From contig OY970830.1 in the NCBI GenBank assembly GCA_963853835.1, forward strand, positions 52,404,401 to 52,468,400: 64,000 nt of DNA. Reading direction: 5' to 3'. The stretch comes from Calendula officinalis (Eukaryota > Streptophyta > Magnoliopsida > Asterales > Asteraceae). The notes below the pieces were generated by a model. It was not told the origin of the DNA and did not search any database. It was given only the letters and a program-made list of their open reading frames with translations. A program made the translations under genes and the position numbers. Each line of letters opens with the position of its first letter. The stretch's first letter is position 1. Positions 22,347-35,434 of this stretch are shown one piece after another.

Positions 22347-25300
22347 TTATTCATCCACATATGCTTTGTTCTTTTGAAGTAATTGTCTATATTTTTCTGA
22401 ATACATTACTGGATCATTAGGTCTTACAAAAGCACAACATATGATTTGATAGAGAGTTTTCTTTGAGTGGTTGTAGTCTCTTTCCATTAAATACAACTCA
22501 CATCTTCTATTGGTTCTTTCAAAGAAATACATGTTTACAGAAGGAAGTACATTCCATGCAAATAAGTTGTCTTCACTTGTAATCTTTTCAACATATTTTT
22601 CTAGGTGAAATGCAGCATCTATCATTTCTGTTAAGTATCCAGCTCCAGAGTTTTTCCACATTTTGTTTGACATCCTTGGTTTTCCAATTTCCAACATTGT
22701 AAGAACATCACTTCTGTTGAAGGATAAGAACATAGGTTTCCATGCTTTGAATTTCTGAACACTTTTGTTAGCTCTTATGATTTCATGAATTCCTTGGTTC
22801 TCTCTCCAGTTTAAAATTGGATTATCTTGTTGAATTGGTTGTGGATCTTCAATGATTTGGGGAGTTTGTTTTAGTTTCTTTGTAGTTGAATCTTCACCTT
22901 CTATAACTTTTCTTTTATTTGAAGCTTGTTCTGAAGATTCACCAACTACAGTTTTTCTACTGAGTATGAGCTTGGGATCAATGTTTATCACATTTGAAGG
23001 TTCATCAATTTTGACATCTTCTTTTAACTCTTTCTTCTTTTCAGCACATAATCTTTCAACTAAGGTTATAAGTTTCATTCTTCCAAAAGATTTTGCACTG
23101 TAACCCCTTGATTTTAAATATTCAATCATATCTCTTTTCTCTTCATCAAAGGCTTCAGGCATATCAATCTTGCATCTTTTGCATTCGTTTATTTGTTCTT
23201 CAAGAAGATACAATCTTTCTTCTTCACATTTCTTAATTTTATCAAGTTCTTCTTGTTGACCTTCTTGAAGAAATTCCTCAATTTCTTGAATAGCCTCAGC
23301 TGCAGATTGTTCTTCTTGAGCCTTCTTTTTGTTTTCAAGTTCAAGAGTTTTGGCACATTTCTTGTGGTACCTCATTCTCTTAACTTTCCAATTTGATTGT
23401 CTTAAAGGCCCGACTAGATTCATTTTGTTCACCATATAGTGACCAAGTGTTCTGTGTGGATAGTCATCATTAAAATTTTCTTTTCCTTTACCTATGCATT
23501 GTGGTGGAGGTGTATATTTCATATCTGGTACCTCATTTATTTGGATTTTTGGTGCAAAGGTATGAGCTTCCTCATTTTCCAGAATTTTTGGGTGAGGAGG
23601 TAATTCACATTCATTTACCTCTTCCCAATTTACATTAGCATCAAAATCTGGAACAATTATTTCTGTTGTTGCTTGTGTTGTGGTTACTACTGCTGAATCA
23701 GTAGTAACTGGTACTCGTGTTGTTGCTGCTATAGACTCAGTAGTAACCAATGTAGTTACTACTGGTATTAGGTTTTCAAGGTTAAAAGGTCTGTAAAGTA
23801 CGATTTGTAAGTTTGAGGAGTCAGTTACTGAGGTGGTTTCATCTGCAGTTGCTACTGGTGTATCATCAGTAGTAACTTGAATATTTGTGGCTGCTACTGA
23901 AGGAGTTATTACTGATGTTGCTTCTTGTGTTTCTTCTTCAATTGGATCAGTAATAATTACTTCAGTTGGTTTAAGTGCTTCAGTAGTAATTGAAGGAGGT
24001 ATGGGATCTGCTGTTGGGGATTGGTGTGCAGATACAAATACATCTTCATCCATACTCCTAACTCCTCTATCAAAGTCTTCATCACTTTGACCTGTTTCAC
24101 CATGAGTTTCTTTGAGATTTAAGAGGGAGGCTGCTGCTGCTGCAATTGATGTATCAATCATTTCTTGTATTTGATCTTTCTCCCCCTTAGTGATCTCAAC
24201 CTGTTGTGCATCACTAACACCAATTTTCTTCTTCAATTTTCTGATTGTGGATGACCGCTTTTGAAGTCTGTACTCAAATCTCTGCATTCTTCTATTTAGT
24301 ACATTGATGTAGTTCTTCATGTAGCTCATGGTTCTACCTTGATTATTGATTAGAATTTGGCAATTTTGTACAGTGGTTTCAAGGTTTTCCATCCTATCCG
24401 TCAAATCAGGTTGTTTCATACTACCCTCATCACTGCTTGGTGATTCATTGAGTGATTTAGATACCCTCTTCCGCCCAACAGAAGCAGAGGTACCCCCCTT
24501 GTGGTTTCTTGGCACCAGGGTCCTTTGAATGCTTCCTCAAATGATTCATCACTCAAAGTTGCCGAGGTCTGGGTCCTAATGATGTTCTCACTAGCCTGTG
24601 CACCAACCTTTGGTACATCAGTAGTGAGATCCCTTTCCTCATGACTTCTCTCCTCCTTGTAAGTCAACTCTTGGAGTCTGGGGTCTGACTCAATGGGTCC
24701 CCTGGTGTCCTTTTTGGAAGTTCTCTTCCTTTTCTATTTTGAGGTAATAATTTGGCTTTTAGGTTTGTTTACCAAAGGGTGAAGAGTAGCACCCTTAGGT
24801 TCTATTTCATGTTCCTGGGACACAGTCAGGACATCATGAGGTGACGTTGTTTGAGTGGCTTGGGGTTCTGTTTGGGCTGCAATATTTAGTGATGGAGTGG
24901 GTTGGGGTTCAATGGGGTGACTTGAACCTTCTCCAGTTGGGAGTTGATCATGGATCATATTTTGAAGTAAAGGTGTTACCTTTCCAGAAAATTTGAACTT
25001 TTTGTTCATATTTGAGAAAACCTTTTTATTTAGTTCTGGAATAGGAAAAATGTTTTTAGTTTTAGTTAAATTTGGGATTTCACAATCAAAAATATGTGCA
25101 AGGAATCTTGGATACATTAAAAATTTTGTTGAAGATAGATTTCCATGCATTCCATCAAAAATCATTTTTGAAAAATTAAATACTTGGTCTGTGCACAAAC
25201 AGTCAACAGCAGATGTTATTGATCTGTTAAACTCATTCCATGTGCTCTTCTTAGGAGACATACAATGTTGAATAGTATGTACCAAAAATTTCCATTGGGG

Positions 25301-25717
25301 TGAAAGAAGACCCTTTTGAAAAGTTTGAATGTATGTTCTTCCTTCATACCCCATTTTTAAAATATTTTCAATTAAATCTTCTTTAGAGAGAAGAGATATA
25401 CCTGACTCATCATTGAGTTGAAGATGGTGTCTAATGGATTGTTCTGTGATAACTATAGAGTTTCCATCTACTATTGATCTGATTCGTATTGTATTCCCAT
25501 CTTCTGATCTTTCTGCATTTTCCCAAAATTGAACAAGATGTTGTTCAGAGATTTGAGGTTTTGTTGTTAAAGCAAACTTAATTGGAGAGTTTTTCAAGAA
25601 CGTGACTATAGGCCTAAACTCTTTGGTTCCATCTGGATTCTTTAGATATGCAAGCATATTGTGGAATTCAGAGTAGAGAAGATCTGTTTGAGCAACTAGT
25701 GGTTTCCTCATTTCCAT
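22347..25717 (-). pseudogene. Extra 3' ORF region of the copia element (env-like position), broken in two
   Basis: After RNase H, and after the later gypsy insertion, the minus strand carries a 327-codon ORF (25717-24734) and a 722-codon ORF (24515-22347), separated by a stop and a frameshift, so one protein of about 1,000 residues may have existed. The first part is globular, with FHNMLAYLK near its start; the family is often mis-annotated as a longin/synaptobrevin protein in plant genomes. The second part has a coiled-coil segment (about residues 35-95), a Thr/Val-rich low-complexity middle (about 170-290) and a strongly charged Lys/Glu stretch (about 390-480). I see no signal peptide or convincing membrane span, so an envelope role is not supported by sequence. 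Extra ORFs in this position are known in SIRE-type copia elements. Confidence 0.75.
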
Positions 25718-25875
25718 TTTGATTGATTTGTGATTTGAGATTGAGAGTGAATTGATTTTAAGTTCTTTTGAAGGTCTGGGATTGAATTGAAGTTGTCATT
25801 GGTTTTTAGGGTTTTAATCAAGATTGCCGACTTAAAGGTTTATCGTGGGTTTTAGCAGATCGAGGTTTGGATAAT

Positions 25876-26439
25876 TGTTCGAGCAACGATTGTCAAACAC
25901 GAAGACTAGGTGATGTCAACCTTGGATCTCCTGCGATGACCACAGTGCAGACCCAACAAGTTCTTGACGAACCTAGGGTGATCAAGGTTGAGTATGAAAA
26001 TGAAAGTGAGAGTATATGAACTCTGCGTTTTAGGCTTTTTGATTCTGTCTCTGTGTGAGATGATTCGACAATGATTTAGGCCATGTACTTATATGGCTAA
26101 TCTCAACTGTATGGAACGTTGGTCCATTAATGATGATCGTGAGTGCTTGAGCTACCTTAATCGTCAATCGTCTAATGTAACGCCTTACTATTATGACGGC
26201 AATAAAGCAATCATGAAGAGCCATTATGACGAGACGTCAGCCAATAAGACATGCGCTTCCAATGACAGGCGCTGACAATCCTGACAGGCGGTGATAACTT
26301 GACAGGCGGTGATAACTTGACAGTTGTAGTGGCGGATCCGATTGTGACGCATGGGCTCGTGAACATAAAATCCCATCTTCATTATTAGGTTTTGGGGATT
26401 TACCTATATATACATAGGTAATCCCTACTAACCTCATCA
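25876..26439 (-). repeat. 3' LTR of the gypsy element
   Basis: 564 bp, TG to CA. Near its inner end is a short tandem motif (GACAGGCGGTGATAACTT), two copies here and three in the other LTR. GGATTTACCTATATATACATAGG near the boundary is a possible TATA-containing palindrome. Confidence 0.9.
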
Positions 26440-26529
26440 TGCCCCCGAGTTAAGATTTGCCAAAACAACGGTTTCCAAGTCGGAACTATCATCACTCGTA
26501 AGTCTTCTTTCGGTTTTTTTTTCTTTTCC

Positions 26530-26910
26530 GAGTGGAACGGCTGCCAGCCCTTGACCGGTGGCCAGCCCTGGAACGGCGGCGGCGGCGAGTCCGGCAGCGC
26601 AGGCTGCACAAGTTGATAATTCGTGCAGACCGGCGGTAAAAGCAAGACCGGCGGTACAAGCACGACCGACGGTCGCAGGGCAGTCCGGCAGCGGACCGAC
26701 GGCGCAAGTTACCAGGTGGGGCGAAGCAGACCGGCGCAAAGGCGGCGTAAGTTAGGCCGGCAACGCAGGTAACTGGCGGCCGAAGTGAACCGGCGGCCGA
26801 GGCGGACCGGTGGCAGCGAGGCGGACCGGCGGAGGCGGCGAGTCCAGTATTCGTGACTGGTGGCTACAATTGAACCAGCAGCTAGCCCTTACCTGGCGGC
26901 TAGCCCCTGA
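26530..26910. repeat. GC-rich degenerate CCGGCGGC repeat tract in the gypsy 3' region
   Basis: Around 380 bp are built of irregular repeats of GACCGGCGG, GGCCAGCCC and related units, in sharp contrast to the AT-rich surroundings. Overlapping ORFs occur on both strands only because of the composition. It lies between the polypurine tract and the start of the antisense ORF and could serve as that ORF's upstream region. Confidence 0.7.
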
Positions 26911-27116
26911 CCGTCAGACTATTTTGCACGCTTTAAATAATTAACTCCTTCCTAACTGTAATTGCATGTCTTGCTGCATGCTTAACGGGGTTGCTCGCGA
27001 CCTTACATGTACGTATTTGTGTCTCCATTGCGTTGCTTCGTTTACACCCCTGAAGTTAGTAATAGCTTATATCCTTTGTTATTTATTAGGCATATTGTAG
27101 TTGTCGTTGTTTTAAC

Positions 27117-29415
27117 ATGGGAGAGCCAGTGTCAGATGCGATTGTGGTGGAAACTCCATCAGTTGCTCGGAGCCCTAGCACAGTCAATGACAAAATGCTA
27201 ACAAAACTTATGGCTGAGTATCCATGTCTTAGGAAATATAATGCTATTGTACCTACGTCAAACCAACGAGCCCATTCCCCTCCGCAAGGAAAAGTAGCCC
27301 TCTATATCCATTACCTTTCCCACTCCAATTTTAGATTTCTGGCCACCGCTTTTTATTTGAGTGTGTTGAAGTACTTCAAGTTGGGATTTGCACAGTTACA
27401 CCCAGTAGCTGTATAAAAAATCACAACATTTGAGATGTTATTGGTGGCAATGGGAATAAAACCCTCAGTACCCTTGTTTAGGGCGTGTTATAAGCTGATG
27501 AAATCTCATGATTGGTATTCTGTAGAGTTAAAAAAAAGAAAAAAAAATTTATTCGGGAGTGTTTTACTAGTCATAGGAATTGGAGATATAAATATGTGTT
27601 TGACGATGCCGCTTTCAGAAATATTTGGGCTAGTAACTTGTTTAAATGGAGAACTGGGTTTGACAAATCGTTAAACGATGCTCCAGTCCTGACGCCTCAA
27701 AGCGGAAGGCTGTGCAAGCAGATTTTACGAAAGTCAATTGTATTTCGAGTTTATGAGGAAGGTGCTTTGGTGCTAGCTGGTATTTCGGATTATTGGGCTG
27801 AATGGATGAAGCCTGTGATAGTGGACTCGGATACCGGGAAACGTGGGTTCTTGTTGTTATATTGTCATGCTTTTATATTATCTTTTTACACTTACTGACT
27901 CATTGTACGTTTCCTGCAGCCATGAGCTCGATGGATTTCATGGAGGGAGATCCTGCTTTTATGGAGTATGAGATTGAAAGTCATCCTGCTGATGTTACCC
28001 TTGGTGAACAAGAAACTGGTACCACTTCGCATGTTAATTCTGGGATAAACACGACCTCAACCAACGAGGTGACGTCAAACTCGACACCAGGTAATTGCAC
28101 AACCTCTACACATATGTATTTACTATGGTAAAAGGTAAGCGCATGCTTTATGTTTCACAGGTGCCGCTGATAATAAAAAGTCACTGTCCAGGACTATTGT
28201 TGAGAGCGACAACGAAGATGAAACAGGTAACACTATAATTATAGTCGTTGCCAACTTATTACCTGTGACTTAACGATCTTATTGTGAATATGCAGAGGAC
28301 TTCGATTACCTGGGGGCAACATCAATTCCAGATCCCAGATTGGATGACCGAGTTATGTTAGGACTTGGTAAAAGGGCGGTGAGTCTAGATGTAAGCGATT
28401 ATGACATCCCTTTGCCGAAGGTGCCAAAATTGACTTTCCCCTCTAATCTCCCCTCAAATGCTACTTTGGTAAATCGCGGGGGTAATACTGGATCATTTGG
28501 AGCAAGCGCCACAATTGGTTCAACCTGTAGTATGTTTGGGACGATCAGCGCTCCTTTTGGATCTACCAGGTTAGCATCGAGCCGAAATTTTGGCATGACA
28601 CCGTCTCCCGTTTTGCAATGTACTACCCAGCCTATTTCAACTAGCGAGGGTATGCCATCAGGATCTATGACCGGAAGTACAGGGGGTGTAATTGGTGCCG
28701 CAGATATAAATATGTTCAATAGTTTTATGGATTATGTCCGACAACTTGTAAGCAATGAACAAGGGGAATTAAAGAGGTCGTGCGCCGAGTTGCAGGTGCA
28801 AGTTGATAACAGCAAAGATGAGATTACCTCTCTAAAGAAAGGCATAGTGCGTGAGCAGACTACAGCTAGTCGTTGTCAAGAGGAAGTGGGATGCTTAAGG
28901 AGAAAATATCCGAGCAGGGGACCATTTTGTCTAAGGCTGAAACGGAAAAACAGGAGATGTCAGCAACTCTGAGTACCCGTGATGAGCAGTTGGCTCAAAA
29001 AGAGAAACAAGTAATTGAAACAGATATTGAGCTGGAGACTATGAGGCAAGCGATGGTCAAGATGCGTGAAGAACGCGATGCGGCCATGAAGATGGGGATA
29101 GATTTAGTTGCTGCATTGCCTCAACTATTTGATTTGATGCTTAAACATCCTGATGTTGCTAATGTTCTTAACGACTTTAACCGTGCTTCTCATATGTTTG
29201 GGAGACATCTGGCCAGCAAAAAAGTGAAGGATGCACTCCCCAATATTTCTTCTGAGAGCTTGCCTTTTTTGGACCCTGCAACGCATGGTAATATGACTCG
29301 TGTGAGTGAAATATTTGCAAGCAGGGCTTTTCCCATTATGACTACCCTGGTGCAAGATTTGGAGTTGTCACTTCTAGCTATTATTGCCTTATTGTCGGCA
29401 CAGCCACAACCTTAG
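27117..29415 (+). pseudogene. Antisense additional ORF of the gypsy element (putative gypsy-type transposase family)
   Basis: Lying between the pol end and the 3' LTR but on the opposite strand to gag-pol, this has the make-up of a spliced gene. Blocks begin at ATG 27117, with an in-frame TAA at about 27414 and a frameshift in an A-run near 27540. A domain with FDDAAFRNIW and YWAEWMKP follows, then an intron (about 27842-27919), a second (about 28092-28160) and a third (about 28227-28294), all with GT-AG ends that join in phase. The later part is Ser/Gly-rich and then a coiled coil (from about 28700), interrupted by a frameshift near 28885 and ending at 29415. The N-terminal domain resembles the plant 'putative gypsy-type transposon' family (PF04195), known as an extra ORF in Tat/Ogre elements; its function is unknown. 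About 600 residues if repaired. Confidence 0.78.
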
Positions 29416-29852
29416 TTTGTTTGTCCATGCATGTGATACGTTATGACTTTGTGACTTGGTTTATTTTGTGATTGGATTATTGCTTTGTAGCCTTTGAATA
29501 ATTTTGTGGAATTTCTATGATTGAAATTACTTGGTTTCTTTCTATGCGTGTACTTTGCTATAGAAATTATGTATGTATTTGTTGGTGAACAGGTGAAAAA
29601 ATGTTTTACTCGCGAGGATGTCGCTTCCGAATAGGAAGTGCTTATCTTTTATCAAGTTGATCAAAAGATGAAAGTGAATGCATGTGTATAGACCAAGCAA
29701 AGTTGTTTGATTGACTTGGTATAATTTATATTGAACTATGTTCTTGACTATGTCATTTGTGCATGCATGTGTTGTAACATTGCAAATAACAAAAAGTGCT
29801 ATCGCATTGATTTTATTGAATAAAAGTTGGGATACATGATCAAACCAAATTA

Positions 29853-32800
29853 TTAAACATAACACTTCTTCAGGTTCATGACATTCCATGTCCTGGGAAT
29901 AGCTTGTCCGTCCATGTCTGACAAGGTGTAAGACCCATTGCCATTAGCATGAAGTACTTGATAAGGGCCTTCCCATGTAGGGCCTAGCTTGCCTTGACTT
30001 TTTACCCTGCTGGCCTCATTCTTCCTCCATACCAGATCGCCTGGCTGAAAAGAGAGAGGACGGACTCGCTGATTGTAATATTTTGCCATCTGCATGTGAC
30101 TTGCGGCCTGTTTGATGAGAGCGATCTCCCTATGCTCTTCTACGATGTTTAAGTTTTCTCGTAGTGCTTCCTCATTCTCTTCAGGGTGGAAGTCCATAAC
30201 CCTTTGGGTTGGATGAGTAATTTATGGAGGCATGACTGCTTCCGTGCCATAAACCAAGCTGAAAGGTGTTTCAGATGTAGTTGTACTTGGGGTGGTTCGA
30301 TGAGCCCAAAGGATACCTGGTAATAGATCCACCCATACAGTTTTGCGCCGACCCAATTTTTCTTCGATTGCTTTCACGATGGATTTGTTCATGACCTCGA
30401 CTTGGCCATTGGCTTGAGGATGTGCCACTGACGTGAATGTCTGTTGTATGTTCATGTCAGAGCACCAAGCCTTGAATGGACCTTCTGCAAACTGCTTGCC
30501 ATTATCGCTTACCATGACATGCTGTACCCCAAACCTGCAAATTATGTGTTCCCAGACAAAATTGATAACTCGCTTCCCAGTGATAGTTGCTAAGGACTTT
30601 GCCTCTATCCACTTTGTAAAGTAGTCAACAGCAACAATGAGAAACTTGACATTGCCAACGCCGGGTGGAAATGGCCCAACAATGTCGATCCCCCATTTGT
30701 AAAATGGCCATGCAGTGGTAACATGGATAAGATCTTGCTTTGGCAATTTGGCGACAGAAGCATGTTGTTGACAGGCTGTGCACTTTTTGATTTCCTCCAT
30801 TGCATCTTGATGCATCGTTGGCCAAAAGTACCCCAATCTCATGATTTTACCAGTGACAGAGCGTGGACCTGCGTGGAGGGAGCATGTGCCACTATGTACA
30901 GCTTCAATGATATTTTTAGCCTGTGTTGGACCAACCCAACGTAGGTGTGGCCCCAGAAAAGATTTGCGAAACAGGCAGTTGTCCACCAACGTGTAAATTG
31001 GTGACTTCATACGAATTTTTCTTGCTAGCTGTGGATCAGCCAGTAGGACATCATGTTTGAGGAAATTTAATATCGGAGTCATCCAACATTCTTCTTCTGC
31101 AACAGTGGCAACCTCCTTTGGTCGCGCAATGGACTTTTCTATCAAGATCTCCACCGGTAATTCTTTTTTAAGATGGGCAAAGGCGGACGAAGCCAACTTG
31201 CTTAGTGCGTCAGCTAACTTGTTGCGATTTCTGGGCACTTGCTCAATGGTAAATTTCGTGAATTCTGAGATCACCTTTTTAGATTCTTCTAAGTATAGCT
31301 GCATGGAGGTTTGGTTCGCAACGAATGCTCCACTGACTTGGTTGGCAACAAGCTGTGAATCTACAAATACAGATATGCTTTTCACCCCCATTTTCCTGGC
31401 AATTTTCAAGCCTGCTAACAAAGCTTCATACCCCGCTTCATTATTAGTTGTGGGAAACTCGAACTTAAGGGCATAAGTATACTCATTTTTATTGGGGTCT
31501 GTAAGAATTAAACCCGCTCCAGAACCTTCCAAGTTAGAGGCACCGTCAGTGAAAAGTGTCCATGGGGTATCTTCCTCCTCCTGCACTTGCCTTTCCTTTT
31601 CTTCTTCGTCCATCTCGGCAAGGAAATCGGCCAAGATCTGACCTTTCATAGAAGTTCTTGGATGAAAGGAAATTTCATGCTCCCCCAATTCCACTGCCCA
31701 CTTAGCCAACCGTCCTGACACCTCAGGCTTTCCTAGTACGTGCTTAATTGGTTTGTCTGTTAAGACATGAATAATGTGAGCCTGGAAGTAACGCCTCAAA
31801 CGCCTAGTTGCATGTACCAAAGCAAGGGCTAATTTTTCCAGGCACGGGTAATTTATTTCTGGACCTTTCAACACCCGGCTAATAAAATAAACTGGCATTT
31901 GGGTAGACCCACGCTGTGCCATCATAACTGCGCTAACACATTCCATAGAAGCAGCCAGGTATACCACCAATGTTTCTCCTGGTACAGGAGCTGTGAGCGT
32001 AGGAAGGGTGGCCAAAAACTGCTTTAGCTCTTGAAAGGCTAATTTAACTTCAGGTGTCCATGAAAAATCTTGCTTCTTTATGCAGCCTTTCAAAGTGTGG
32101 AAAAATGGTAGAGACCGATGAGCTGCTTTTGAGAGGAAGCGGCTGAATGCTGCTAGCTTACCAATCAAACTTTGCACCTGCTTTTTGGTGGATGGGGAGA
32201 CCATGTCTAAAATAGCCTGGATTTTCTTGGGATTAGCTTTAATACCTCTTGGCGTGATGATGTGCCCTAGGAACTTGCCTTCCTCCATGCCAAAGCTGCA
32301 TTTGGAGGGGTTAAGCTTCATGTTGATCCTCCGCAGTGCCTCAAAAGTTTCTTTTATATCTGCCAACATGATATCCTCTGCTTTGCTTTTGATGACGATG
32401 TCGTCGACATAAGCTTCCACATTTCGGCCAATCTGATCCTTGAACGCCTGATCAATCAAGCGCTGGTAAGTTGCACCTGCATATTTTAGACCAAATGGCA
32501 TTTTTCGGAAACAGTAGATGCCCTGGTCTGTATGGAAAGCTGTCTAATCCTCGTCACTGCGCTTCATGTGGATCTGGTGATAACCTTTGTAAGCGTCCGA
32601 GAAACATTTTAGCCGAAAGCCATCCAAGGATTCTACCTTCCAGTCAATCTCTGGCAGTGGGTAGTTATCCTTCGGACATGCTTTATTGATATCTTTGAAG
32701 TCGACACATAACCGCCATGAACCATCACTTTTCTTGACCATGACCGGGTTAGCAATCCAGGTCTGGTATTTTACCTCCCTGACGATTCCACATTCCATCA

Positions 32801-35352
32801 TTTGGTTGACTTGTTCACATGCGGCTTTGCCGCGATCAATCGCAAGCCCGCGTTTTTTCTACTTGATTGGGAGAATGTTTGGATTGGCATTTAGATCGTG
32901 CTCGACAAAACTCATAGGGACACCTGTCATATCAGATGTCTGCCATGCGAAAACATCTAGGTGTGATTTTTAACAAACTAGTGAGTTTGTTTTTTATCTG
33001 CGAAGGTAATTGTGAGCCAATAATGACAGGTTGATCAGGAAAATGGGCATTGAGTACTAACTTGGTTTCTGGACCTTCCGTAACCTCCGCCTGTGTAGCC
33101 CGATCGGTGCTTTGCTTTGGCTTTTCGACTTGCTTGAAATCCTGTGGCCATGACATCTGCCCCCTGTTAGTAGCAACTCCAGATGGAGTAGGAAACTTCA
33201 CCATGCTGAGAATAGTGGAAGGTATGGCCTTGAACTTCTCTAGCGTTGGTCTGCCAAGAAGAACGTTGTATTCTGAAGGGGCGTTGACAATGGCAAAGTC
33301 TACCATTTCAATCCTATACAGTGGATATTCCCCCATCATCATCGGTAAAGTTATTTCTCCCACAGGCCAGTGTGTTTCTCCAGAAAAATCGACCAACGGT
33401 GCCTGCGCTGGTCTTTTGATGTCCTTGAGTGTTTGGAGTAACTTCCTGAAACAATACTCAAACACTATGTTAGTAGAGCAACTTGTATCAATATAAGATT
33501 TGTTAATCTCATAGTTGGACAATCGGATCTTAATGACAACAGGATTATTGGAAGGAGCTGCTACGGGGGGAAATGAAATAGGAACCATCATCCAGCTTTG
33601 GAGGACCGATGCTTTTCTCTTAGACGATGTCTCACCACGAACCATGAGCACTTGGCCATCAGGCGGTCCGGGATGATCACCATTGTCTCCCTTCTTCTTC
33701 CAACCATAAACCTTTTTGGCCGGATTTTTTGTTGCTTGTTGTCTTGCCCCTGGTACGAGATGTTCTAATTTCCCCTCCTCTAAGGCACGCTTGATTTCAG
33801 CCTTTAGCTCTCTACATCCATTAGTATCATGACCATAATCTTCATGGAAATCACAGCATTTGCTCATATTTTTCTTTCCAGACTTGTGTAACATCTGAGG
33901 AGGTGCTTTGAAAGATGACCCCACCTGCTCTGTCTTCAATATCTCGCTTGGACTTTTACTTAGATTGGGACCTGTACCACGATCATATGGAGTAGGCCTC
34001 CTGCTACCTCTGTCATCTCGCCTGAAATCTCTGCGGTGGTCTCGTCTGCTACCCTGCCTGGTGTCTTGGCGATTGTCAGGTCTAGCGCTTGACGAGCTCC
34101 CCCATTTGTCTCTCCTGTTGAGAACTCCCCTTGTGAGAGTAACAGTTTCCTTGGATTTGAGGAAATCATATGCTCGGTCAGTGGCTTCCTTGAAAGTCAC
34201 CGGAGTCCGCTTGATCAGCTGCTCTTGCAGTTGTCCTAGGAGCAAGGAGAGGGTAAAATCCGAAATTTGTTGACTTTCGGGTAACGCGACAATTTTCGGG
34301 CACTCCTGCGTGTAACGCTGAATGAAGTCGCGTAACCCCTCGCCTTCCCTTTGTCGCAGCAAATGCGCTTCTATATGAGTTCGCTGCTGCTTCTTTTACT
34401 GTACAAAGTGATTCACAAATTTAGCCTTTAGATCTGCAAAGTCTTGAATACTCCTGTCCGGTAAGTCAGCAAACCAATCACGAGCGAAACCCTGCAATGT
34501 GCCAGGGAACATGTGACAAGCGACTGAGTCTAGCCATTTCTCTGTCATAATGTCCTGTTCAAAAAGAGCAAGGTGGTCATCGGGATCTCGCGTACCGTCG
34601 TAAGTACCAACGATGGACGGAACTTTTTGCTTATCTGGGAGTGGGAATCTGGCCACCCAGTCACAGAACTTCGAACTAACCACCGACAAAGGCATAGTGG
34701 CTGCTCGGGGTGGTGCGGCTGCTGCCACTAGTGTTTGCAACACGCGCAGCATGTCATTAGATGTGTCCTGTGGTGGAGGTGGTGGTAGGGTGTGAATGGG
34801 TGGTTGCCTTAACTGCTCCAATAATTGTGACAACGGATCTACTGGTTGGACAAGTGTTGGCTGCGGGGCTGGGCGCAACGCCGCCACCAACTGAGACAAA
34901 AGGTCCGATGAAGTAGGTGGTGGAGGAGGCGGTGGTGGTGGCTGAGTACTCTGAGCCAACCTTCTAAGTAACTCCACGATTGGATCCTCCCGAACCCCTG
35001 GCGTAGCGGTCTGGGGAAAGTTTGAAACAGGCTGTCTGACCTGATCCGTGCCATCCTCTTGAGAGCTTGTCCCGTGGGACAAAAGAGGCTGAAATGGAGG
35101 GATGGGTGTCGCTGGCTGTGGTGAGGTAAACGAACTTGTTCCAGCCAGTCTTGTGGAAAAAAGGGGGCTTGTCAAAGAGGGACACCCTCGTGTCGACCTT
35201 ACATCCGACACTGTCCACTCAGAATCGACGTATGGTTCCAGCATTGTGGTACGAATAGGTGAGGTCATCACCGCTTCCGGGGCAGTGGTATTCACGGTAG
35301 TGGTTATTGCTGGCGCTAAAGAAGTGATCTGCGATGGATGTGTTGCCTCCAT
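29853..35352 (-). pseudogene. Gypsy gag-pol polyprotein, disrupted
   Basis: The start is at 35352. Gag has a proline-rich N-terminus and the conserved FARDWFADLP core, then an in-frame TAA at 34396-34398. The reading resumes with a Tat-type CxxH/HxxxxC knuckle (CDFHEDYGHDTNGC) and a protease whose active site reads DTS instead of DTG (about 33470-33495). A frameshift near 32955 and TAG codons at 32859-32861 and 32544-32546 interrupt the approach to and start of RT. RT has YVDD at about 32405. Then come the gypsy RNase H, a second, archaeal-type RNase H (TDGAS near 31560), and integrase with HHCC (about 30950-30780), D in GIDIVGP, D in SDNGKQF and E in NGQVEV. A TAA at 30222 precedes the C-terminal tail, which ends at 29853. 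No chromodomain is seen. Confidence 0.9.
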
Positions 35353-35434
35353 AGAAACGGTTGATTACTGAGAAGGAAAAAAATTTGGAAAAGTGAAACG
35401 CCGTTTAAAAAACGGGTCCCACGGATGGCGCCAA

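Noticed and set aside
24734..25717. Longin/synaptobrevin protein gene
   Set aside because: It lies between retrotransposon RNase H and the 3' LTR in the same strand, and its sequence has no SNARE motif or membrane anchor.
26492..26755. Arg/Ala/Pro-rich ORFs near 26.5-26.7 kb
   Set aside because: Three overlapping frames are open on both strands only because the DNA is a GC-rich repeat.
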